From: Candidatus Liberimonas magnetica
GTDB taxonomy: Bacteria > Elusimicrobiota > Endomicrobiia > Endomicrobiales > JAFGIL01
Length of the DNA stretch: 64,000 bases
Assembly: GCA_020523885.1 (NCBI GenBank)
Contig: JAJAPY010000005.1
Coordinates: forward strand, 155,238 to 219,237
Reading direction: 5' to 3'
Shown here: in pieces, positions 6,745 to 15,687 of the stretch
Layout: each line of letters opens with the position of its first letter
Position numbering within the stretch: position 1 is the first letter of the stretch
Made by a program: the position numbers and the translations under genes
Notes under the pieces: generated by a model
Told to the model about the DNA's origin: nothing
Seen by the model: only the letters and a program-made list of their open reading frames with translations
Database searches by the model: none

Positions 6745-9348
6745 GTGGACAGGAACGACGGTTATTTCAAGCCAGGACAATTATTTAAGTTAAGCTATTT
6801 AATTGGCAGGATAAAAAGCATAAGGTCGTTTAAAGATCTCATGCAAAGGCTTTATAGCGCCTGTGTATTGTTTTATAAAGTAGCGGCCTTTAGGTACGGG
6901 AAAAAATACTGGAAGAGGCTTGAAGAAATACGGGATTTGTCTAAAAAAGCCGGGCTGTTTGTAGAGCAGGGCAAGGCCAGTGCCAGAGAGGGCAGGTATG
7001 CCGAGGCGGAAGAAGAATTTAAGGAAGCGATAAAGATAGATGCTAAGAGCGAGGCAGCACACCAGGAACTTGGGAAAGTTTATTATATCCAGAACAGGCT
7101 AAGCGAAGCGGAGGAAGAGTTAGGGAAGGCTATCAAGATAAACAAAAAGAACAGGAACACGCAATTGCTGCTGGCAAAGGTATACAGCGCAGAAAATAAA
7201 TATGTACCTGCTTTGGATGCTTTTTTTAAATTAATCAGTCCCGGCATGGATAATACCGGGATATATACAGAAATAGAAATTGTATATGGAATCAGCAAAG
7301 AATATGACAAAGCTATAAAAGGGTATAAAGAAGTAATAGCCAGGGGTGTTGATGATGGACGGATACATATTGCATTAGCAAAGGTATATGTACACAAAGA
7401 AGAATACGGTAATGCAATTGTGGAATATAAAAAGGCTATGGAAAGAGGCGGAGATGATATAAACGTACATTTAGATATCGCACGGGCATATTATAAGAAT
7501 GCGCAACACAATCTTGCAATCGAGGAATGTGCCAAGGTCCAGGAAACCGCTCCGTCGCTTGAAGCGCTTCGTATTATGATACAGGTATATAAGAAACTGA
7601 AAAACTTTGATCTATGCATACAGACAGGCAATGAATATATAAAAATGGAAAATGAAAAAGATAAAGAATACAATAAGAAATTATTAGCTATATTCAGCGT
7701 TAATAAAATAAATAGAGGCAGAGAAAAAGAATTAACGGTCAAGATCATCCGTACGCCGTATTTCGAGAAAAAGCCGGAAGATAAGTTAGATTATTGTTTG
7801 CTGCCGCCTATAGGTATTGCGCGGATAGCGTCGTACTTAATGTCAAACGGGATAAAGGTGGACAAAGATGACCTCTACATCAAAGTAAACCATGACAACA
7901 TGTTCGGAAACGAACGAGACAGGATAGACAGGGAAGTCTTCTTTGATGAAAAAAGGGTCTTAGAATACGTGCAGGGGAAAGACGATATAGATATTGAAAG
8001 CATATTTAAAAAAACAGAAGAAAGGACAAAACTGGAAGGATATAATGTTATTTTGATCTCTTTGCCTGCAATAGTAGGCAATACGAGCGGGTATATGTTC
8101 GTCTTATCTTTTGCGAGGTACTTAAAGGGAAAATATAATCCTGTCATCATAATAGGAGGGCTGGATGATACGGTAGTTGATATGATAAGATACGATAACA
8201 AAAATATTGATTTTATAATTAAAGGGAAAGGTGAGAAACCCCTGTTCATGCTTTTATCAGCCTTGAAATATGGGATAGACGTTCGTAAGATCCCTGATAT
8301 TTCAATAGAAAATGACGGGAAATTGATAGCGACAGACCTGCACAGCAAGCTGGATGTCGTTCCTGATTTTAGCGGGCTTCCGCTGGAACTGTATGAATAT
8401 AAGAGCAGGTGTAAACCGGATGATAAGTACGACGATGAAGCCAAAGAGGTAGTTAACGGATTTAATAACAGCAAAGTAATGGTATCGCCGTTCGTGATGA
8501 CGGAAGGCTGTTCATATGAGTGCGCGTTTTGCGGCGATTCGTTCAGGGATATTATATTTTCTCTGACCCCGAAAAGAGTTGTTGAACATATAAGGACCTT
8601 AAATGAAAGATACGGGACGAAATATATTTTCTTTTTAAACAACACGATCAACCTGTCAAAAAAATATATGAATGAATTTTGCGATGAGATAATAAATTCG
8701 GGCCTTGATATTTTGTGGAGCGATTGTGCAAGAGCGGATAACCTTGATAGGGATACGCTTTTAAAGATGAGAAAAGCAGGGTGCATAAGGCTGATATACG
8801 GAATGGAAACTGCAAGCCCGAGGTTATTAAGATATATTGATAAGCAGATCAACTTAAAACGTTTAGAAGACATACTCTCCTGGACCGATGAAGCGGGGAT
8901 ATGGACAGGCATAGAAATAATATGCGGTTTCCCGGGCGAAACAAAAGAAGATATCAAGATGACGGTAGAATTCCTCAATAAAAACAAGAAGCATGTTAAT
9001 ACCATCTTTAACAATATATTTTATTTGATCGGAGGCAGCAAGATGTTTTTATATGCGGGAAAATACGGCATAAGGAATATAATTAAGACCGACACATATA
9101 AATACGAGCGTGATAGGTTAAGGGGGGTAAGCAGGAATGCTTTTGACGAGGCAGACGGTTTAAAATGGGAAGATAAATTAAAACAAATGTCCGATGCCTA
9201 TGACTATATGCAGAAAATAACCAATTCTAATAGTAATTACCTGACGGATTATGACGCCGAGCATATGTTGTTTTACATGTATTCAAAATATAAAGATAAA
9301 AAAGAAATAGTGAGGATTTTTGATAAATTGTCCGGATATAAAACATAG
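6745..9348 (+). CDS. TPR / B12-binding-like / radical SAM protein, copy 2
   Basis: An 867-aa paralogue of the preceding gene with the same domain order: helical N-terminus, TPR array, Rossmann-like B12-binding-type region and radical SAM core with CX3CX2C at Cys589, Cys593 and Cys596 (GCSYECAFCG). Residues 7-195 are identical to copy 1 even at the DNA level. After that the proteins diverge, and one 34-residue TPR is missing relative to copy 1. The GTG start is supported by alignment to copy 1 and a weak gagg upstream. No precursor peptide, transporter or cobalamin gene is nearby, so the substrate remains unknown. The pair may act together or on alternative targets. Confidence 0.85.
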   Translation: MDRNDGYFKPGQLFKLSYLIGRIKSIRSFKDLMQRLYSACVLFYKVAAFRYGKKYWKRLEEIRDLSKKAGLFVEQGKASAREGRYAEAEEEFKEAIKIDAKSEAAHQELGKVYYIQNRLSEAEEELGKAIKINKKNRNTQLLLAKVYSAENKYVPALDAFFKLISPGMDNTGIYTEIEIVYGISKEYDKAIKGYKEVIARGVDDGRIHIALAKVYVHKEEYGNAIVEYKKAMERGGDDINVHLDIARAYYKNAQHNLAIEECAKVQETAPSLEALRIMIQVYKKLKNFDLCIQTGNEYIKMENEKDKEYNKKLLAIFSVNKINRGREKELTVKIIRTPYFEKKPEDKLDYCLLPPIGIARIASYLMSNGIKVDKDDLYIKVNHDNMFGNERDRIDREVFFDEKRVLEYVQGKDDIDIESIFKKTEERTKLEGYNVILISLPAIVGNTSGYMFVLSFARYLKGKYNPVIIIGGLDDTVVDMIRYDNKNIDFIIKGKGEKPLFMLLSALKYGIDVRKIPDISIENDGKLIATDLHSKLDVVPDFSGLPLELYEYKSRCKPDDKYDDEAKEVVNGFNNSKVMVSPFVMTEGCSYECAFCGDSFRDIIFSLTPKRVVEHIRTLNERYGTKYIFFLNNTINLSKKYMNEFCDEIINSGLDILWSDCARADNLDRDTLLKMRKAGCIRLIYGMETASPRLLRYIDKQINLKRLEDILSWTDEAGIWTGIEIICGFPGETKEDIKMTVEFLNKNKKHVNTIFNNIFYLIGGSKMFLYAGKYGIRNIIKTDTYKYERDRLRGVSRNAFDEADGLKWEDKLKQMSDAYDYMQKITNSNSNYLTDYDAEHMLFYMYSKYKDKKEIVRIFDKLSGYKT
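6762..7329. repeat. 568-bp direct repeat, copy 2
   Basis: Second copy of the identical block at 3909-4476. The left boundary lies within codon 6, and the right boundary is where gggtataaa is followed by g here and c in copy 1. Confidence 0.9.
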
Positions 9349-9382
9349 CAGCTTTTAAAGTGCAGTAAGGGAATAACCTAAA

Positions 9383-9637
9383 ATGTGGCACGTTTATATT
9401 TTGGAATGCAAAAATTTGAGCCTCTACACCGGGATAACGGACAATCTCAAGAGGCGCATTAAACAGCATAAGGAAGGTAAAGGCAGCAAATATACCAGGT
9501 CATTCGGCGTAAAAAAACTGCTTTATGAAGAAAAACACCCGACTAAGAGCTCAGCACTGAAAAGAGAGGCTGAAATAAAAAGTTTTGAAAGAGAAGAAAA
9601 GCTTGCCTTGATAAATAGAAAAGAGTGTAATTGTTGA
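9383..9637 (+). CDS. GIY-YIG endonuclease domain protein
   Basis: An 84-aa stand-alone GIY-YIG nuclease domain (UPF0213/YhbQ-like). The signature is WHVYILECKNLSLYTGIT, followed by NLKRRIKQHKEGKGSKYTR and the Glu-bearing helix ALKREAEIKSFEREEKL. Stand-alone members have poorly known roles in DNA processing or repair. It sits 34 bp after the radical SAM pair. The frame runs into the promoter of the next gene, so the two genes are probably transcribed separately. Confidence 0.9.
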   Translation: MWHVYILECKNLSLYTGITDNLKRRIKQHKEGKGSKYTRSFGVKKLLYEEKHPTKSSALKREAEIKSFEREEKLALINRKECNC

Positions 9638-9662
9638 CTACTGAGTATAAGAGTGATAAAAT
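9634..9662 (+). promoter_or_regulatory. Sigma-70-type promoter for rpiB
   Basis: TTGACT at 9634-9639, a 17-bp spacer, and TAAAAT at 9657-9662. It lies between the end of the GIY-YIG gene and the rpiB RBS, and it supports the rpiB start at 9706 rather than an upstream in-frame TTG. Confidence 0.65.
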
Positions 9663-9705
9663 TAAATATTATTTGGAATCAAAGAGATGGCTTGGAGGCT
9701 CAGTT

Positions 9706-10188
9706 ATGCAAAAAAGAAAGTTTTACATAGGTTCTGATCATGCCGGTTATAATTTAAAAGAATACGTAAAATCAAACCTTAATAAAAAAGGCTATGTTGT
9801 AGAAGATCTCGGGACATATGACAAAACCAGCGTGGACTATCCGGATTTTGCAAAAAAAGTAGCTATTAAGGTAAGCCGGGACAAAGACACTTCCGGTGTT
9901 TTGATATGCGGGACGGGGATCGGCATATCGATAGCAGCGAACAAGGTGCCCGGTATAAGGGCTGCGTTGTGTAATGACCCTGCCTGCGCGGCTTTGGCAA
10001 GGAAACATAATGATGCAAATATCCTTGTACTTGCCGGAAGGCGATATAATAAGCGGAAAGTAGACAGTATCCTAAAATCCTGGCTTAAGGCAGATTTTGA
10101 AGGCGGGAGACATTTACGAAGAGTAAACAAGATAAAGAATATAGAACGAGAATTTTCTAAAAAGACAAATAATGGATGTCAGAATTAA
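9706..10188 (+). CDS. rpiB: Ribose-5-phosphate isomerase B
   Basis: Interconverts ribulose-5-phosphate and ribose-5-phosphate in the pentose phosphate pathway (LacAB/RpiB family). The frame has an upstream start at 9631, but the family N-terminus FYIGSDHAGYNLKEYV begins just after the ATG at 9706. That ATG has a ggagg RBS 8 nt upstream and follows a promoter. Key residues: His in SDHAGY, and the catalytic cysteine loop VLICGTGIGISIAANK at about residue 69. It is 160 aa with a slightly long C-terminus that overlaps the next gene by 17 bp, implying co-translation with the sugar-phosphate phosphatase. Confidence 0.95.
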   Translation: MQKRKFYIGSDHAGYNLKEYVKSNLNKKGYVVEDLGTYDKTSVDYPDFAKKVAIKVSRDKDTSGVLICGTGIGISIAANKVPGIRAALCNDPACAALARKHNDANILVLAGRRYNKRKVDSILKSWLKADFEGGRHLRRVNKIKNIEREFSKKTNNGCQN

Positions 10189-10816
10189 ACTTATCATATT
10201 TGACCTGGACGGCACTCTTGTAAACACGAAAAAAGATATCGCAAGGGCTATTAATTATTCTTTGGTCAATGTCGGGCTTAAGGAGAAAGATATAGAAACT
10301 ATCACTTCATACATCGGAGAGGGCCTGAGAAATACAATGTTTAAAGCCCTTGACCTGAAACATGAAGAGCTGCTGGATAAGGCAGTAGGACTTTTCAAGA
10401 GTTACTATATCGAACATCCGGTTGATGATGCCTATGTATATCCCGGAGTTAAAGAATTTTTAGAGAAAGCAACGATGACAAAAGCCGTGATAAGCAATAA
10501 AGACAGGGATTTATGTGTAAAAACACTTGAATTATTAAACATAAATGGATACTTTGATGTTGTGGTAGGCGGTGAAGACCCGAATTGCAGGAAACCTGAC
10601 CCCTGCCCGCTTCTTAAGGTAATGAAAAACTTAGGTGTTGATTCCTCTTCTTCAATGATAGTAGGCGATATGGAATCTGATATAATCGCAGGCAAAGCCG
10701 CAAAAATCAAAACCTGTGCCGTAACATACGGATTTGGGAAAATAGAGGACATAAGAAAAGCCGCCCCTGATTATTTAATAGACAGCTTCTCAGAACTAAA
10801 CAAATTTATAAATTAA
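10172..10816 (+). CDS. HAD-family phosphatase, phosphoglycolate-phosphatase-like
   Basis: A 214-aa HAD hydrolase of the Gph/PGP class. Motif I is FDLDGTLVNT (nucleophile Asp at about residue 11), motif II is AVISNKDR, the motif III lysine is in RKPDPCPLL, and motif IV is VGDMESDIIAGKAA. The cap region after motif I is helical, as in subfamily IA. It overlaps rpiB by 17 bp, so the pair is co-translated. Hydrolysis of a small sugar phosphate such as 2-phosphoglycolate is likely, but the substrate cannot be assigned from sequence. Confidence 0.85.
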   Translation: MDVRIKLIIFDLDGTLVNTKKDIARAINYSLVNVGLKEKDIETITSYIGEGLRNTMFKALDLKHEELLDKAVGLFKSYYIEHPVDDAYVYPGVKEFLEKATMTKAVISNKDRDLCVKTLELLNINGYFDVVVGGEDPNCRKPDPCPLLKVMKNLGVDSSSSMIVGDMESDIIAGKAAKIKTCAVTYGFGKIEDIRKAAPDYLIDSFSELNKFIN

Positions 10817-10848
10817 CCTGACAATTCCCCTGTAATGGGAGAGAATAC

Positions 10849-11523
10849 TTGATATATTTATACCTTGATGAAAGTGGAGATTTGGGGTTTGATTTTATCA
10901 ATAAAAAGCCGTCCCGTTTCTTTGTAGTTACGATATTGGCTGTGCAAGGTGAGGATGCACGGCGTAGGATAACAATTGGGGTAAAGCGTACTCTTAGAAG
11001 GAAATTGAATCCTGCAAGCAAACGTCAAAGGATGGTTGAGGAACTGAAAGGCACTGATACTACATTTGAGGTCAAACAATATTTTCTCCGGCAAATTAAG
11101 GACGCTAAGTTTTCAATTTACAGTATTGTTTTGAATAAAAAACGGGTATATGAATACCTTCTCAAAGATAAATCCCGTGTTTATAACTGGGTAGCGCGCC
11201 TTTTATTGGATAATGTGAATATTTCAGGGGCGCAGACAAGGGTTATGCTTGTGCTTGATAAATGCAAAGGAAAACGTGAAATAGAGGATTTCAATACTTA
11301 TATCAGGTCGCAGTTACAGGCACGGATAAATCCAAAAATTCCTCTAGATATACGCCATCTTGATTCGTTACAGGAATGCTGTTTACAAGCATGCGATATG
11401 TTTGCCTGGGGAATTTTTAGAAAATATGAGCGCAGGGATAATAAATGGTGGAATGTTTTTAAAGAAAAGGTGGTTTATGACGGAACATATCTGCCTGAAA
11501 ATAAAAATGAGCGCGCCCTATAA
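10849..11523 (+). CDS. DUF3800 domain protein
   Basis: A 224-aa protein of the DUF3800 family, recognised by YLYLDESGDLGF at the N-terminus and by the C-terminal region DIRHLDSLQECCLQACDMFAWG. Conserved acidic residues (Asp7, Glu8 and the later Asp residues) suggest an RNase H-like nuclease fold. The family is common in defence islands and phage-related loci. The TTG start is chosen because the signature begins at once and a gggagag RBS lies upstream. It is isolated here from other defence genes, so its role is unclear. Confidence 0.85.
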   Translation: MIYLYLDESGDLGFDFINKKPSRFFVVTILAVQGEDARRRITIGVKRTLRRKLNPASKRQRMVEELKGTDTTFEVKQYFLRQIKDAKFSIYSIVLNKKRVYEYLLKDKSRVYNWVARLLLDNVNISGAQTRVMLVLDKCKGKREIEDFNTYIRSQLQARINPKIPLDIRHLDSLQECCLQACDMFAWGIFRKYERRDNKWWNVFKEKVVYDGTYLPENKNERAL

Positions 11524-11884
11524 ATTTTATCGTTTCGGCTTTTGCCTACCAGATGGAAGGGAACACCGAAAACAACTTATAAAGGACTTATCGCTCAATA
11601 ATAATATACTCAAATATTCGTTGATTGTCAATAGGAAGCAAAAAGTAAATTGATTAAGATACATCTTAAGGAAATATAAACCATGTTATTTAAAAAATAT
11701 TTTATAATAGCAATTACTTGTATTTTTCTCTTTTCTTAATAGGGGACGGTCTTAAGATATTAAGATAACAGATATAAGAAGAAACAGCATAAGTTTTCAA
11801 AAATAGTTTCAGGCAAAGTATTCATATAGATTTTAGCTTACAAGGATAAGGAATATTTAGTAAAATACTAAAAAAGGAAGAAAC
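11524..11884. other. Gene-free stretch with a leader-peptide-like remnant
   Basis: At about 11682 an ATG opens an 18-codon frame, MLFKKYFIIAITCIFLFS, that looks like the start of a signal peptide and then stops. It is followed by aggggacggtcttaagatattaagat, which by recollection resembles ends of IS200/Y1-type elements. No other coding signal is seen. A ggaag RBS precedes glnS at its end. Confidence 0.35.
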
Positions 11885-13588
11885 ATGACAGAACTTAATG
11901 AACCAAAAGACAAGGGAAAAGATTTTATCCGTACCATCATAGATGAAGATATAAAGAACAACAAGAACAGCGGCAGGGTCGAAACCAGGTTCCCACCTGA
12001 ACCGAACGGGTACCTGCATATAGGGCATGCAAAGGCTATATGCCTTAATTTTGGGCTGGCAAAAGAATATAACGGGGTTTGTCATTTAAGGTTTGATGAT
12101 ACAAATCCGGTAAAAGAAGATGTCGAATATGTAGATTCTATACAAGAGGATGTAAAGTGGCTTGGTTTTGACTGGGGAAAACACCTTTACTATGCCTCTG
12201 ACTATTTTGACAGGTTCTATGAATATGCAGTTGAATTAATAAAGAAAGAAAAGGCTTATATATGCAATTTAAGTCCGGAAGAGACACGGCTTTACCGCGG
12301 CACACCGACAGAACCTGGGAAAAACAGCCCTTACAGGGACAGGCCGGTAAAGGAAAGCCTTGAGCTTTTTGAAAAAATGAAAAATGGCGAGTTTAAGGAA
12401 GGGGAATGTATCCTAAAAGCAAAAATAGATATGGCTCACCCGAATATCAACATGAGAGACCCTGCGCTTTACAGGATAAAACATGCCGAACATCACAGGA
12501 CAGGCAATAAATGGTGTATATACCCGATGTATGATTATGCCCACCCGATATCTGACGCCATAGAAGACATAACGCATTCTATATGCACTTTAGAATTTGA
12601 AGACCACAGGCCTTTGTATGACTGGGTTTTGGATAACATAACGATAAGCTGCCATCCGCAGCAGATAGAATTTGCAAGGCTTAATTTAACATATACAGTT
12701 ATGAGCAAAAGAAAACTCCTTGAACTTGTAAAGGACGGCATAGTCACCGGCTGGGATGATCCAAGAATGCTTACGATCTCAGGGCTTAGGAGAAGAGGGT
12801 ATACCCCAGAGGCTATCAGAAATTTCTGCGACAGGATAGGCGTTGCAAAAACGAACAGTACTATAGATATCGCCCTTTTAGAATATTTTATACGGGAAGA
12901 CTTAAACAGGACAGCGCAAAGAATTATGGCTGTACTTGACCCGTTAAAAGTAGTAATAAATAACTATCCGGAAGGCCAGGTTGAATATTTCGATGCAGAT
13001 AACAATCCGGAAAACCCGGAACAAGGAGTAAGAAAAATACCGTTTTCAAAAGTTATTTATATAGAAAAAGAGGATTTTAGGGAGAATCCGCCGCCCAAAT
13101 ATTTCAGGCTTACCCCTGCCCAGGAAGTCAGGCTAAAACATGCGTATATAATTAAATGCGAGAAAGTTATTAAGGACAGTGAGACCGGAGAACTGCTTGA
13201 ACTGCACTGCACTTATGATCCTAAAACCAAAAGCGGAATGCCCGATGCACAGCGCAAGGTAAAAGGTACCCTTCACTGGGTCTCGGCCCTGCACGCGATG
13301 GACGCTCAAGTAAGGCTTTATGACCGGCTATTTCTAAAGGAAAACCCTGATGATGCAGGCGAAAACGAAGATTTTAAGGCCAGTTTAAACCCCGATTCAG
13401 TAAAGCGTCTCAACTCATGCAAAATCGAAAATATTTTTAAAACCTATAAGACAGGCGATACCTATCAGTTTTTAAGAAACGGTTATTTTTGTATCGACAA
13501 GGATTCTACCGGTGAAAAGATTATATTTAACCGTACAGTAACTTTAAAAGATACCTGGGCAAAAATAGAAAAATCAGGCAAAAAATAA
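11885..13588 (+). CDS. glnS: Glutaminyl-tRNA synthetase
   Basis: Charges tRNA-Gln directly with glutamine. It is 567 aa, the usual length. The N-terminal catalytic domain shows [18 protein letters not shown] (HIGH motif, about residue 45). The family-specific insert follows, then the [11 protein letters not shown] (KMSKS-type) loop at about 273 and two anticodon-binding beta-barrels ending in the GYFCIDKD block. A tRNA-Gln(CTG) gene lies 10 kb upstream and gltX at the window start. Many bacteria use the GatCAB route instead, so glnS here is probably an ancient acquisition. It appears monocistronic, with an aaggaag RBS. Confidence 0.96.
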   Translation: MTELNEPKDKGKDFIRTIIDEDIKNNKNSGRVETRFPPEPNGYLHIGHAKAICLNFGLAKEYNGVCHLRFDDTNPVKEDVEYVDSIQEDVKWLGFDWGKHLYYASDYFDRFYEYAVELIKKEKAYICNLSPEETRLYRGTPTEPGKNSPYRDRPVKESLELFEKMKNGEFKEGECILKAKIDMAHPNINMRDPALYRIKHAEHHRTGNKWCIYPMYDYAHPISDAIEDITHSICTLEFEDHRPLYDWVLDNITISCHPQQIEFARLNLTYTVMSKRKLLELVKDGIVTGWDDPRMLTISGLRRRGYTPEAIRNFCDRIGVAKTNSTIDIALLEYFIREDLNRTAQRIMAVLDPLKVVINNYPEGQVEYFDADNNPENPEQGVRKIPFSKVIYIEKEDFRENPPPKYFRLTPAQEVRLKHAYIIKCEKVIKDSETGELLELHCTYDPKTKSGMPDAQRKVKGTLHWVSALHAMDAQVRLYDRLFLKENPDDAGENEDFKASLNPDSVKRLNSCKIENIFKTYKTGDTYQFLRNGYFCIDKDSTGEKIIFNRTVTLKDTWAKIEKSGKK

Positions 13589-13604
13589 AGCTTGAAAGAT
13601 TAAA

Positions 13605-13633
13605 TTGATTTAACAATGCTTTTTTGGTAAGAT
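13605..13633 (+). promoter_or_regulatory. Possible promoter for the hemerythrin-like pair
   Basis: TTGATT at 13605-13610, a 17-bp spacer and TAAGAT at 13628-13633, 24 bp before the ATG at 13658. The -35 and -10 hexamers are imperfect. Confidence 0.4.
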
Positions 13634-13657
13634 TTTGTCACGCTATTAAAATATACT

Positions 13658-14641
13658 ATGAATAAGAAAGAATTACAGAACATCCTTGCGGTATTCAATA
13701 CTCTTGTAGAGTTTAAAACTACCGTACTGCATTTTTATGAAGCCTGTGCAAGCTGTTATATGGAAGACAGGTCTTTCTGGGATTCCCTGGTTGAAGAAGA
13801 AAGGCATAAGATACAGGATATAAAAAGAATGGCCGCCATAATAAACGAACGGCCGGATAAATTTGAAGTCGGCGAACAATTCAAATCCGATTTAACACAA
13901 ATATTTTCTTTATATGCAAAAAACAACATCAGGAAAGTTAAAAACTGCAGCCTTTCAAAACGAGATGCCCTGATAACAGGGTTAAATATCGAACTGTCTT
14001 CCACAAGTACAAAATATAATGAGATAGTAAGGACTTCTGACTTCGAGTATCTGGGGATAGCAAAAGATGTTACCTCAAATATTCTTGTTCACAGAAGTAA
14101 ACTAAACAAGAAGATCAATGCATTAGACAAACTGTCAAATGCGGAAAACGGGCCCAGTGATTTGAATGTATCAGAGCAGGATAAAGAAGCTTCAACAATA
14201 AAATATATTGACCCGGTTATAAACATAATATTGGCCCATAATCAATTCAAGGAATATCTTGGGTTGTTCAGGTCAGTCATTGCGGAAGAAAATCCGAAAC
14301 AGCACGTTTGGGAAAACATTGAGAAAGTTGTTCGCTTTAACATGAATGAAATTGAGAGCCATTTTCTATTTGAAGAGAGTTTTGTGTTTAAAAAAGTATC
14401 CGAAAGCCCTGTATATTTAGAGGCAGCTCCTGTGGTGGACGAACTTTTAAAAGAACATAACAAGTTAAGGAGTATTATAAAAAATGTCGAGGCCCTGCTT
14501 TTAAAAAGCGATATTCCTTTGTCGAAAGAAAAGGGAAGTAAATTAAGAATGATTTTAAATGATTTTATTGACATTGTCCTTAGCCATTTGTCAAAAGAAG
14601 AAGAAAAAATATTGCCCCTTTTAAATACTTTAAAGCAATAA
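13658..14641 (+). CDS. Two-domain hemerythrin-like protein, copy 1
   Basis: A 327-aa soluble helical protein. Residues 1-150 form a helical bundle with a FYEACASCYMEDRSFWDSLVEEERH-like start (read from positions about 13730-13810), reminiscent of ferritin-like domains, though a full diiron ligand set is not evident. Residues 190-327 have the hemerythrin HHE pattern: His in AHNQFKEY, HFLFE (HxxxE), His in KEHNKLR, and HLSKEE (HxxxE) near the C-terminus. This could bind a non-haem diiron centre and sense or store O2 or NO, or handle iron. A paralogue follows after 15 bp. No regulator is adjacent. Confidence 0.72.
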   Translation: MNKKELQNILAVFNTLVEFKTTVLHFYEACASCYMEDRSFWDSLVEEERHKIQDIKRMAAIINERPDKFEVGEQFKSDLTQIFSLYAKNNIRKVKNCSLSKRDALITGLNIELSSTSTKYNEIVRTSDFEYLGIAKDVTSNILVHRSKLNKKINALDKLSNAENGPSDLNVSEQDKEASTIKYIDPVINIILAHNQFKEYLGLFRSVIAEENPKQHVWENIEKVVRFNMNEIESHFLFEESFVFKKVSESPVYLEAAPVVDELLKEHNKLRSIIKNVEALLLKSDIPLSKEKGSKLRMILNDFIDIVLSHLSKEEEKILPLLNTLKQ

Positions 14642-14656
14642 TTAAGGGTTCGTAAA

Positions 14657-15649
14657 ATGGATCAGGAAGATACCTCTAAGATCAAAGCCATTTTTGAAGT
14701 ATTAAAAAGGTTTAAATCCTCGTTCCTTGAATTTTGCCAGGCATCGGCAGATGTGTGGGTGGAAGACAAAGGGTTCTGGCTATCTCTTGCAGAGGAAGTA
14801 CAAAGGCATATAAATGATGTAGATAAAATGGCAGTTAAAGTACAAGAAAGGCCCGGAGATTTTGAAATAGGGGAACCGTTCAGGTTTGATGTAGTGGATA
14901 TGTTCCTATCTGACATAAAAAAAAATATTAAGTTATTAAAAAACAAAGAGCTGTCAAAAAAAGAAACGCTTGTAATTGCCAGGAACATTGAGCAATCGGT
15001 GTTAGGCACAAAATATAGCGAGATAGTAAAAACCAATGACCAGGAATACTTGGAGCTGGCAAAAGAGGTTATTTCCCAGACAGTCCTGCTCAAAGGTAGG
15101 TTGAACAAAAGAATCAGCGATCTTGACAGAGGGCTATGGGAGATAAAACCGCAAGAAGTGATAAAAAAAACCGTGATCCCGGATATACCGAAGCCAGCCT
15201 CTATCGATGATAAAGGCCCTACTAAAGCATCGGAAAGCTTCCTGAAGGTAAATTCATATCATAACCTGTATAAGGAGTATTTGGTGTTGATGCAGAAAAT
15301 CGAGACCGAACTTCAAAAGCACAGCATCTGGATGCATCTTGAAAAAATCGAAAAATTCATGAAAAGGGATATAAGCGAGCATTTTAATTTTGAAGATGAA
15401 GTTATATTTAAACAAATACTGTCCGAGAATACAGATGACACAATGAGGCAATTGATAGATGAGCTAGAGAACGATCATAAAATGCTTATCGATAAAATAA
15501 GCCAGTTTGAGCAGATCGTTTACGGAGTGGTATTCCCTCTATCAAAGAAAAAAACAGAAGAGCTGTCGATACTGATACAGGAGTTCACGATTATTTCCTT
15601 AAATCATCTTAATAAAGAAGAAGATAAAATCCTCCCTTTAGTGAAATAG
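14657..15649 (+). CDS. Two-domain hemerythrin-like protein, copy 2
   Basis: A 330-aa paralogue of the preceding protein with the same architecture. The N-terminal helical region has the matching landmarks FLEFCQASADVWVEDKGFW and RPGDFEIGEPF. The C-terminal HHE domain keeps all expected ligand positions: His in SYHNLYKEY, HFNFE, His in NDHKMLID, and HLNKEE. The two are divergent enough to reflect an old tandem duplication. The 15-bp gap suggests one transcript. The function is inferred from the fold only. Confidence 0.72.
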   Translation: MDQEDTSKIKAIFEVLKRFKSSFLEFCQASADVWVEDKGFWLSLAEEVQRHINDVDKMAVKVQERPGDFEIGEPFRFDVVDMFLSDIKKNIKLLKNKELSKKETLVIARNIEQSVLGTKYSEIVKTNDQEYLELAKEVISQTVLLKGRLNKRISDLDRGLWEIKPQEVIKKTVIPDIPKPASIDDKGPTKASESFLKVNSYHNLYKEYLVLMQKIETELQKHSIWMHLEKIEKFMKRDISEHFNFEDEVIFKQILSENTDDTMRQLIDELENDHKMLIDKISQFEQIVYGVVFPLSKKKTEELSILIQEFTIISLNHLNKEEDKILPLVK

Positions 15650-15687
15650 AATATCAGATATATAAGATAAGAAAGAATATAAAATTA

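Noticed and set aside
7875..9014. 379-codon minus-strand frame opposite the second radical SAM gene
   Set aside because: It is Ser/Leu/Ile-rich with no motif, in the shadow of a clearly conserved plus-strand gene, and its copy 1 counterpart is broken up.
9631..9705. N-terminal extension of rpiB
   Set aside because: It covers the promoter and lacks homology; ggagg and the conserved FYIGSDHAG start fit 9706.
11360..11653. 97-codon plus-strand frame overlapping the end of the DUF3800 gene
   Set aside because: A different frame through a conserved region of DUF3800; no domain, no RBS.
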